Source of the DNA: Salisapilia sapeloensis
Lineage: Eukaryota; Oomycota; Peronosporomycetes; Peronosporales; Salisapiliaceae
Assembly (NCBI GenBank): GCA_023334545.1
Contig: JAADVB010000247.1
Location: forward strand, 1-25,554
DNA length: 25,554 nucleotides
Direction: 5' to 3'
Positions 18,345-25,554 of this stretch are shown in pieces. A program made the translations under genes and the position numbers. Position 1 is the first letter of the stretch. Each line of letters starts with the position of its first letter. The notes under the pieces are model-generated. The model was not told the DNA's origin. It did no database searches and saw only the letters and a list, made by a program, of their open reading frames with translations.

Positions 18345-20084
18345 ATGTCACTACCAACCGACGTGGCAGAGCTATATCCGAACCTCGTACATGAACGCAA
18401 TCGACGCTCAGTGAGCTTATCTTCATCTCAAAAGAACAAAAGTGGCGCTGTTGCTCACAAAACTGGCCGAAAGCAATCGCTAAAAGGTCAACGAAGCATT
18501 CCATCGCTCAAACCTCGACCATTGTCTCCTGTAGCCCGGAAGATGCTCAACCAAATATCGTCTTCAAAGGTTGCACTAAAGGATGCAAAGGTAGACGAAG
18601 ATGAAGCAATTATCGGTGTTGGACAGGAAGATGTTACCACTGCTCGATCGCAAGTTGATGGTAAGTTGGACCCGCTGGATTTGCAATTGAAGCAACGGCC
18701 ATCGACATGTGGAGATGAAGACCGAGGCGGGGGAAAACGACGTCATGTAGCTCGCAAGAGTATTTTACGTGGAGATTTAGATGTGTCGGTACAGCAGCAG
18801 CTTACTCGTAGACAGAAGATGGAGAGTGAATCAACTGATTTTAATCCACCATCTCCAGTCTTGCGTGCTATGAGTTCGACAGTATACTCTGGACTACAGC
18901 CACGTTCTCGTCATCGAAGACGAATTTTAAACTCATCAGTTTCTTTGGATCGGTTGAACTTTATACCGAACATATCAGCCTCTCAAAAAGACCGCCCCTT
19001 GGAGGCAGAGAAATCCATGCCTGCAACTATGTCTGTCGCGACCTTACCTTTATTTCTAGATGACCGAGAAGACAAAAATGATCCACTTGGATCCGGACAA
19101 GTACCAGGTGCCTGGGGTGAAGATGAAGGCGAGCAGGGGGTATTTTTGACAGAGGTGGATGCACAGATAGAGGCCAACAGACATGAGATCGCTCGACTAA
19201 TTGCGCGTGGATCGTATAAGTTATACGGTTGTGGAAATTCAGGAGAAGCTGCTAGTATGTTTGCGAGGGCAACTGAGGTCTGTGAGCAAGGTGTATCGCT
19301 TCAGAAGGAGATGGAAACTACTGGGATGCTGTCTAGTTTTTTGTATCATCATTGGGGAATGGCTTTAAAGGAGAATGGTCGTGTGGATGAAGCTAGAGAT
19401 GCACAAATGAAATCTCTGGAGCTAGCTCGTTCATCCCACTTACGCCGATTAGAAGGCCGTGCTCTGAAAGCTCTTGGTGTGCTATACATGGATGAAGGAA
19501 GGTATGAACGTTCGTTTGCGGTACAGCAAGAAGCTTTAGTTATCGCATTGGAAAGTGGAGATGCAGAGCTTGAATCTCGTGTCTATGCGAACCTTGGCAA
19601 CCTCGCAGCTGTGCAATCCAAATTTGGGCGAGCGCTAGCGTATCACGCACGTGACCTTCGACTTTCACAAGCATCCAGAGTACATTCCGCCTTGGGACAG
19701 GCTCGTGCGCATGAAAACTTGTCTAAGCTGTATGCAAAGCTGGGTAAAAGCATGCTCAAAAGTCAACATGAGCAATGTGCTCGTAAACTATGTGGTTGTA
19801 AAGCATTTGTCATGGATCTGGAACGACATCCGGACGACTGTGTCGGCAATATCTACTACCAAGTGGACGATCCTGATGACAACTTTGCTAAATTGATCAA
19901 GAGCTCATTTGCAACCATTGTACAAGAGTATCATGCCGCAAAGCGTAGTGTTAAGAAGCCTCTAGCTCATGGTAAGCTGGCCATGACGTCTGGGTACAGT
20001 CGTTCTCCGCCTCGAGGCGGGATGATCTTCATTCCACGAGCATCGTCATGGCAGGTACAGGGTGTGAGTATGAATAACCGGTAA
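18345..20084 (+). CDS. Tetratricopeptide-repeat protein with disordered N-terminal half
   Basis: Single-exon, 579 aa. The first 260 residues are Ser/Arg/Lys-rich and probably disordered, with several basic Ser-Pro segments (RPLSPVARK, FNPPSPVLR) that look like kinase sites. From about residue 280 to 455 there are TPR-type helical repeats: FLYHHWGMALKENGRVDEAR, LKALGVLYMDEGRYERSF, YANLGNLAAVQSKFGRALAY and AHENLSKLYAKLGKS. Such repeats mediate protein-protein contacts; this spacing (about 40 residues, with A/G at the small positions) is like LGN/TTC-type proteins. The C-terminal tail is basic with a Cys pair. I cannot name the ortholog. The start ATG has an A-rich context, and no earlier in-frame ATG follows the nearest stop. 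Confidence 0.8.
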   Translation: MSLPTDVAELYPNLVHERNRRSVSLSSSQKNKSGAVAHKTGRKQSLKGQRSIPSLKPRPLSPVARKMLNQISSSKVALKDAKVDEDEAIIGVGQEDVTTARSQVDGKLDPLDLQLKQRPSTCGDEDRGGGKRRHVARKSILRGDLDVSVQQQLTRRQKMESESTDFNPPSPVLRAMSSTVYSGLQPRSRHRRRILNSSVSLDRLNFIPNISASQKDRPLEAEKSMPATMSVATLPLFLDDREDKNDPLGSGQVPGAWGEDEGEQGVFLTEVDAQIEANRHEIARLIARGSYKLYGCGNSGEAASMFARATEVCEQGVSLQKEMETTGMLSSFLYHHWGMALKENGRVDEARDAQMKSLELARSSHLRRLEGRALKALGVLYMDEGRYERSFAVQQEALVIALESGDAELESRVYANLGNLAAVQSKFGRALAYHARDLRLSQASRVHSALGQARAHENLSKLYAKLGKSMLKSQHEQCARKLCGCKAFVMDLERHPDDCVGNIYYQVDDPDDNFAKLIKSSFATIVQEYHAAKRSVKKPLAHGKLAMTSGYSRSPPRGGMIFIPRASSWQVQGVSMNNR

Positions 20085-20162
20085 GCAACGACCATTGTGC
20101 ATTTTTGACATTGCATCGAATCAAAAACTACGACCTCGTATTGTTAAACGTAAGCAAAATAT

Positions 20163-21055
20163 CTAATCCAGACCACAAAGACTGACATCCGTCGCTACAC
20201 CAGCGTGGATGCCCTTGTCCTTAAGCATTTTACGCCTTGCCATGAACGCGTCGATTCCATCCATGGCTTCTAAATCGTACTTGGTCATGGGGTTCCGATC
20301 CAAATTTAAGATCTGGACATTCGAGTCATCCAATATGGCTTTCGCAATCGACTGTTCTCCACTTGGAGCCGTAGCCTTGATCTGATTCCGTTTCACTGAC
20401 AATATTTTCAGCTTGGTGCATGCTGCCATTGCATTCGGAATGTTTTGGACTCGATTATCATCCAACATGAATGTTTCTATATCAGCTAGATTTTGAATAG
20501 CATCCGGAATGGCTGTAATCGAGTTGCCAGTCAGATCGAGCTCTTTTAAGTGTCCAAGTGTCATGATGGAATCTGAGATGGTCTGGAGGTTGTTCTGCTT
20601 GAGTGATAGCTTTGTCAAGTTGGGTGGTAGTGGCTGTGAGAGGTCCATGAGGGGATTGTTATCCAGGATAAGCTATAAACATTGATATGAGAATGGAATG
20701 AGCCTGCATAACGTTTCGAATATGCTTTATCTACCGTCGTGAGAGCTGTAAGTGTAGACAGATCTGGAAGTCTAGTGAGTGAGTTGGACCCTAGTTTTAA
20801 AGTCTTTAGGTTGACTAGACTCCCACACTCCATAGGCAGTTCATCGATCTGATTGTCCGATAAATCGAGAGTCCGTAAATTCGTCAGTCCAGACACCTCC
20901 GATGGCACCTTTTTGAGCTTACTAGAAGCCAAAGACAGCATGCCCGATTTTTCAGCAGACTTGATTTTCTGCTGCTTTACATTTCGACTATGATTCTTCG
21001 GCTTACTCTTGGCTTCAGCCCGTGCCTCCTTCGCCTTCGTCGCTGCCTGCCCCAT
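20163..21055 (-). CDS. LRRC57-like leucine-rich-repeat protein, probably N-myristoylated; 2 exons
   Basis: Exons 21055-20735 and 20672-20163 join in phase 0 to give 276 aa. The start MGQAAT has Gly2 and Thr6, fitting N-terminal myristoylation as in human LRRC57 (which starts MGNSAL). A basic Lys/Ala-rich leader of about 35 residues follows. Typical plant-type/SDS22-like leucine-rich repeats then run to about residue 215: NLRTLDLSDNQIDELP, NLKTLKLGSNSLTRLP, LTKLSLKQNNL, LKELDLTGNSITAIP, IETFMLDDNRVQNIP and LKILSVKRNQI. The tail NVQILNLDRNPMTKYDLEAMDGIDAFM matches the LRRC57 C-terminal pattern. The intron (20673-20734) lies inside a repeat. It is divergent from the IF1 gene with 142 bp between start codons. 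Confidence 0.87.
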
Positions 21056-21197
21056 ACCGGTCAAATGGGTTCAGCGGATAGTTTGAGTGAGGTTCTCCGA
21101 AGGTTGATGGAAGGTTGATGGAAGGTTGTTTTCGAACGCTTATTTCGACCGCACATAGACACGAGTCATATTAAGAAAAATCTAAAACGTAAGAAGA
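21056..21197. promoter_or_regulatory. Compact bidirectional promoter, LRRC57-like / IF1
   Basis: Only 142 bp separate two divergent start codons, so the core promoters of both genes lie here. It contains a short tandem repeat (21099-21128). The 35 bases before the IF1 ATG are very A-rich. Confidence 0.55.
21099..21128. repeat. 11-bp tandem repeat, 2.7 copies
   Basis: The unit GAAGGTTGATG occurs at 21099-21109 and 21110-21120, followed by a partial copy GAAGGTTG at 21121-21128. It lies in the middle of the LRRC57/IF1 divergent promoter. It could be a duplicated factor-binding site or simple slippage. Confidence 0.8.
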
Positions 21198-21558
21198 ATG
21201 CTGTCCCTCCGTCGTGCTGCTATGAGTGTCGCCCAGAAGCGTGGTGCGATTGCCACGCCTTTCCAAACGGCGTCGTTCTCGGACCGTTTCTCGGACCGTG
21301 AACGTGGTGAAGAGACCGTCTACTTCAAGTACACTACCTTTGAAAAGATATTATTGGATATGAGACTAACTGGTTTGTAGCAAAGAAGATGAGAAGTCTC
21401 TTCGCAAGTTGCTCAAGAAGATGCACAGTCAAACCAAGGCTGACGAGAAGGGATCCCAGGACCACTTGGAACACGACATGGAAGGCCTGAACAAGATCGG
21501 TCTGGACTTGAGCAAGGACCAGGTCGAAGCTCTTCTCAAGTGGAAGCACGAGCACTAA
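21198..21558 (+). CDS. Mitochondrial ATP synthase inhibitor IF1; 2 exons
   Basis: Small protein (102 aa) that blocks ATP hydrolysis by the F1-ATPase when the matrix becomes acidic. Exons are 21198-21328 and 21381-21558, joined inside an Asn codon. The first 25 residues (MLSLRRAAMSVAQKRG...) form a basic mitochondrial presequence. The inhibitory segment DRERGEETVYFNKEDEKSLR is the family signature, followed by a Lys/His-rich helix (KLLKKMHSQTK) and ending in KWKHEH. A 12-bp direct repeat in the first exon duplicates the FSDR sequence. The intron lies in the middle of the signature. The gene converges on TAF7, with 83 bp between stop codons. Confidence 0.9.
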
Positions 21559-21641
21559 GCATTTCACTACTTGTCCAGAAGTATTCTGGATGAACGAAAG
21601 AAAGCAATGAAAGTGAATTTGCACTACTATTTGCTTCTAAC

Positions 21642-23155
21642 TTACGACGTCCGGTAGCTTCCCAATTGTCTTTCAATCTAGCATGTATTAGCTATTGGAG
21701 GTACATTATATAAGAGAGGTGCCAAGCTACCTGTTCCAGTTGCTGCTTCACTTCATCCCGACGTCGCTGTGCATCCTCCAGCATACCTCTAAATCGATCC
21801 TATAACCTCTCGTGAGTACATCCATCCATCCCTTCCTGATGATCGCACTCACCTTGACAATATGGTTGGCATTTCCATCCATCTTGATCGTCCAATCCGT
21901 CACTTCCTTTTCACTCTCTTTCAACTTGGACTCCAGTGCTTCCTTCTCTCGTGTCAATCTTTGATACTCTGGATTCGTCTTGTAGCTATCTTGATTCGTT
22001 GATGGTTTCTCTTCCATGTCACCTAGAATATCGTCTTCCAGATCATCCATCTTTTCATCCTGAGAGTTCTCTGGGCTAGCACTTGGTGTAAACGCTGGTG
22101 AGCGTTGAGCAGACTCCATGCCATCTACTTCCGATGCGTTCATGGGCGTATTCGCTCCGGATTTGTCTTCCATCTTGGACATTTCCAATGCAAGAGGCTG
22201 CGACGGATCGTTTTCCAAGGCTTTTGCCTGTGCAGCTGCAGGGTTTGTGAGTTCCAAGTACTCTGGATGCTTTCGAATGAGCTCCATTTCATCTGTCACG
22301 GTGATTCCTCCAGGGTGTGCTTCGTCCACCATCCAGTCGCAAAAGTCCACGAGCTCCGTGTCGGTTTCGACTGTTTATATACATGATAAGAGTCCGTGGA
22401 TGATGTACGAGGTAGAGGGTTTGTACCGATGGCATTGTTGGCTGTATTGGAGTTGATAATATTGTTTAGCTCTTCCTCCACTTGTGATACTTCCGGTTTC
22501 TACACTCGTTTTAGTGCTAGTTTGGACGGGAGAGAAATGAGGTACATACGGGGAAGGGTGTGTAGTGTTTGGTTTTCGCATACTTTCGCTTCACGACATT
22601 CGTGTTCGGAGGGGTGATGCCATGTGGAAGGTCATCGACTGAATCTAATTTCTTCTTGTCCTCTTCGCCTTCCCCGACGATGAAAATCTAGTTATAAAGT
22701 TATAACAAGAGTGTCTTTATGGATAACAAGGTTTATGTACCTGTCCGATTTCTCCACATTTGTACAGAAGATTATCATCGTACGTCTTGTGTGTTTCAAT
22801 GACAGTCGGCATTTGTGCTATAACAATTCATAGAATTAATATCGGTACGGATGAGATTATACGACTATAGAGTGATTAAACAAGGCATACATATCAGTGT
22901 AAAACATACCTAGCTTGACAGGGTATTGTTTGTCTTCAAACTGGAGCATAAAGCTTTGATTGTCCGCTAAACACAAGCGCCAAAGCAAATTATTAGCCGA
23001 ACGAGTCCTCATTGTGTCCAGTATAAACCATTTTATGCTATATGAATACCTCCAGAAATGAGCTCAATCTTGTTGGCAGCATCGCCATTTGAAATTGCAG
23101 CACGAACTTTGTCGGCGAGCTTCGGAGGGAGCTGAAGAAGGTATTGCTCCATCAT
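21642..23155 (-). CDS. TAF7: Transcription initiation factor TFIID subunit 7 (TAF7/TAFII55); 8 exons
   Basis: Subunit of TFIID, which binds TAF1 and helps assemble the polymerase II pre-initiation complex. Exons, 5' to 3': 23155-23050, 22966-22910, 22817-22741, 22687-22550, 22499-22427, 22370-21853, 21799-21731 and 21677-21642. All phases agree and give 357 aa. The TAFII55 domain is about residues 1-165: EQYLLQLPPKLADKVRAAI, KLAQMPTVIETHKTYDDNLL, YKCGEIGQIFIV, HGITPPNTNVVKRKYAKT and the VSQVEEELNNII helix. An acidic Ser-rich middle and a C-terminal coiled coil (YQRLTREKEALESKLKESEK) follow, as in other TAF7 proteins. Introns 1 and 2 (83 and 92 nt) are the longest in the window, and intron 5 ends in CAG. 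The last exon (11 codons) is the least certain; reading an alternative acceptor would extend the protein toward IF1. Confidence 0.9.
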
Positions 23156-23271
23156 ACTGCCAAGGTTGTGCTTGATGGGTAGAAATGCGGTGGCAGTTTA
23201 TGATGAAATGGATCTTGAAGAGACGGAATGGAAGTTGAAGACATAGATCGAGTGCTAAAGTACGTGTTTGC

Positions 23272-24761
23272 TTATGATGCTTGGATCGTACCTCCTGTGA
23301 TGACTATTCCATTACCTTGCTTTTCTCCACTATTTCCTTCGAGAGCCATAGCTAACTTTTTGTGTACTGTAGCATCTCGTAACATTTTGCAGCCGTGGAT
23401 GGTGATCGCATTGTATGACAAGTCGATGGAAGCCAAGGTGTTGTTTAGGCTGAGCGCAGTTGCCAAGTAGCCAACCGCTGCATCTGACTTTATTCCTGTG
23501 CATGCCTATCACCAGATTACCATTAGCATCGAAAGAGAGTGATCGTACGATAGCTTCCTACTAGATCTAGACGTTGCAGTGTATGGTTGTCTTCTATCGA
23601 CTTGTAGAATTCAACCACTCCTGGTGGCTCTAGACAGCAATGACTCTATATGGCATAACGATCAGTTTAAGCCTCTAAAACCCTTTTTCCACAGTTGAGG
23701 TTACCAAATCCATCGCCTTGATCAATTTATTGGCGTGAAGCAAGTTTGCCAGTGTGTGTCCGATATGTGGTCCTTGGAAACACCGCTGGAACAGTACATC
23801 CTCTATTGACGTATGGTTTGCTATTGCCTTTAGCAATTTCACAGCGGCAATGTCCGGTATTGGATTATCGCTGCATTTGAGAAACTTTAATGACTTGTTC
23901 GCTTCCAGTCCCTCTGCGATCACAACAAAACCTTCTGCTGAGTATGCATTACCAGATATGTCCAAATGCGTAATACGCTCATTCCCGATGAGTGCATTCT
24001 TTAAAAGGTCTGCAGTATCGTCTGTCATACCAGCGCTCGCCAACGATAACTTTTGTAGTGTAGTGTTATGCATGCCTTGTTCTGGCTTCACAATCAATGG
24101 TGATCGGGGAGCCAAATCACTTCGTCGCCGACGCATCTCGGCTTTTAACTTATTCTCTAAGGACACTGGGGGCGGGTATAATGATGATAATAGGTCATTT
24201 GCTTTGGCATTACCGATGCCATTGTAGCTTAGTCGGAGGTCAATGAGCGATTTGTTACGTCTTAAGGCACCGCCAAGCCAAGAAGACACGCCATCCAATC
24301 CTATGATGTTGTAGGTCAAGTCTAATACTTGTAGACTTTTATTGACTGTCAACGCCTGTGCCAGTCGCGTAGAACCAAAGGCAGCTATGCGGTTGTAGCT
24401 TAAATTAAGCTCTTTCAAGCACGGGTTAATTTCCAACGCCTCAGCGAGAAGAGAGATGGATGCGTCCTGGAGTTGATTCCCACTGAGCAAAAGCACGGTG
24501 ACAGCATTCTATCCCATAATCTTTAGTACACATCAGGACAGAGCAAGTCGCTTTTCAGGGTATTTACATTGCTCGAGAGGCCAAAGCTTAGACGCTCTAG
24601 ATGGAGACGAGTGAGGTTGCAACCTCGTAAGTCTGCTACTGAACTACATTCAATATTTATATCGTTATCTTCGTCCACATCCTTCCTGACTACGTTTGGA
24701 CATAGCTGTGCTTCTGTCCATACACTCTGGGAGCATGGGTGAGAAGCATGGTCGCAATGAG
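23272..24761 (-). CDS. Ribonuclease-inhibitor-type leucine-rich-repeat protein, 3' part
   Basis: Confident exons, 5' to 3': 24508-23705, 23645-23562 and 23505-23272, plus an exon ending at 24568 that starts at 24761 or, with an extra intron, near 24640. At least seven LRRs of the RNI/NLRC3 type are seen: VLLLSGNQLQDASISLLAEA, LKELNLSYNRIAAFGSTRLA, LQVLDLTYNIIGLDGVSSWL, LIDLRLSYNGIGNAKANDLL, LQKLSLASAGMTDDTADLLK, ITHLDISGNAYSAEGFVVIA and LASIDLSYNAITIHGCKML. A basic insert (EMRRRRSDLAPRSP) interrupts the array. Repeats of this type form a horseshoe that binds proteins; related stramenopile and protist proteins are numerous and include axonemal components. No nucleotide-binding domain is seen. 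The gene reads toward TAF7 with 116 bp between its stop codon and the TAF7 start. Confidence 0.8.
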
Positions 24762-24796
24762 CTGAAAGTTACTGTAGGATGATCATTTGTCCTTAC

Positions 24797-25186
24797 TTGC
24801 ATATTCCTTTGTAGATTTTTACTCTGTAAACGTTGCTCTATTAGTCTTCTTCATGTCTTTCAATTTGAAATGCGTTTACCTACGCTAATGTACGCAGTAG
24901 CTGTGCAAGTCGTATGACTGCATATCAAAATGCCGTCTCTCTTTCGTGATAATCGGTATTTTACCTAGTGCATTTGTCTGACTTACTTCAGGCCTAAGGC
25001 AAATCAAATTGATTGTATGAGGCTTCATACCACCCCAATGCTGGTGTTGATGTGTGAGTTGGGAGATATTGTGCAAATCCACAGCTTTTGCTCGTAATCA
25101 AAGTAAATAGCATCTCTCTCTCCAATCCGCTTTAGAACATTTTCCACATCTATTGCGTTGTAATTCAGGGAATGCACTGTAAACAT
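24797..25186 (-). CDS. Candidate 5' exons of the LRR protein (uncertain)
   Basis: An ATG at 25186 opens a protein-like exon (MFTVHSLNYNAIDVENVLKR, then ERDAIYFDYEQK) that can end at a GTATGA donor at 25030. A second exon 24977-24894 (TNALGKIPIITKERRHFDMQ) joins in phase 0 across a 53-nt intron and can end at a GTACAT donor at 24893. From there to the confident exon at 24568 several splice routes are possible, but the neatest needs a 35-nt intron (24796-24762), shorter than any other in the window. I therefore keep these exons separate. They may instead belong to a short neighbouring gene. Confidence 0.38.
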
Positions 25187-25216
25187 GAAAGTCTTTGTAA
25201 GCTGTTGGATTTATAG

Positions 25217-25554
25217 GCAAGTATCCTACTTGAAAGGATCGAAGAGGATGAAGTCATGGGTCGTTACTATATCCTGGACTTACTCCGCTTTGATGAAACC
25301 GACGGAGTTTCGACAAGTAATAAAGTTTCTAAGGATATACTCGCGCTGAATACCGAATCAACAAAATTGCGGGTTCAGCTTTTGTAATTCTACTTATGAT
25401 AATCGAATCGGGAAATCCCGCGCTCGCTGAGAATAGCCGATTTTGCTTTGCCGCTTGCCATTGGAAACCTAACGCATCACTTCAATATAGCTTTCTCCCA
25501 CTATATCAAATGCATAATCGAGCGTTCTGTACTGCGAACGGAGATGCAAATTCA
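25217..25554 (+). CDS. Partial plus-strand gene running off the right edge, unrecognised
   Basis: After a TTATAG acceptor at 25211-25216 the plus strand is open and protein-like: ASILLERIEEDEVMGRYYIL, then DLLRFDETDG, ending at a donor at 25384. A 53-nt intron (25384-25436, ending GAATAG) keeps the frame, and the second exon stays open to the last base of the window. If the first exon is internal, the upstream exon would have to overlap the candidate minus-strand exon at 25031-25186. If not, translation may begin at the ATG at 25256. The segment ILLERIEEDEVMGRYYILDL weakly recalls cap-binding or nucleotidyltransferase folds such as snurportin, but this is not enough for a name. Confidence 0.4.

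Noticed and set aside
25405-25425. Palindrome CGGGAAATCCCG in the second intron at the right edge
   Set aside because: A 12-bp near-palindrome inside a predicted intron; nothing else supports a functional site.

Overview
The window is eukaryotic nuclear DNA, most likely from an oomycete or a related stramenopile. Genes are densely packed on both strands and split by very small GT-AG introns (50-92 nt in the resolved genes). Two architectures fit a stramenopile: a voltage-sensor-like module joined to a class III nucleotide cyclase, and a PHD-JmjC-zinc finger protein. The base composition and tight spacing would suit a compact oomycete genome such as Albugo, but I cannot fix the genus. I built exon models by hand. 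Each was accepted only when the joined exons stayed in frame and restored a recognisable family.

Layout from left to right. 1-919 has no convincing gene. 920-3961 (-) is an eight-exon SCFD2/MIP3-type Sec1 family protein. 4247-6107 (+) is an organelle-type lysyl-tRNA synthetase and 6504-8214 (+) a tRNA CCA-adding enzyme. 8232-9284 (-) is the Bmt2-type 25S rRNA adenine methyltransferase, whose stop codon lies 17 bp from that of the CCA enzyme. 9666-12236 (-) is the voltage-sensor/cyclase fusion. 12611-13789 (+) is a SPOUT1/C9orf114-type RNA methyltransferase. 13914-16262 (-) is the PHD-JmjC-like-zinc finger protein, whose JmjC fold has lost all three usual iron ligands. 16263-18344 is a 2 kb stretch with coding-like fragments that I could not assemble: a cysteine-containing secreted-domain-like exon on the minus strand and a RING-like exon on the plus strand. 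18345-20084 (+) is a TPR protein, 20163-21055 (-) an LRRC57-like LRR protein, 21198-21558 (+) mitochondrial ATPase inhibitor IF1, and 21642-23155 (-) TFIID subunit TAF7. From 23272 leftward-reading to about 25186 (-) is a ribonuclease-inhibitor-type LRR protein with an uncertain 5' end. At the right edge a plus-strand gene appears to begin inside, or run through, 25217-25554.

Four of the genes serve translation or RNA maturation: lysyl-tRNA synthetase, CCA enzyme, and two predicted rRNA methyltransferases. The others cover ER-Golgi tethering, cyclic nucleotide signalling, chromatin, core transcription and mitochondrial ATP synthase control. I see no operon, phage, transposon, CRISPR or tRNA gene. 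The most interesting items are the apparently pore-less voltage-sensor cyclase, the probable JmjC pseudo-demethylase, a duplicated tryptophan-acidic motif in the Sec1 family protein, and a very strong TAG bias at intron 3' ends (32 of 34 resolved introns).
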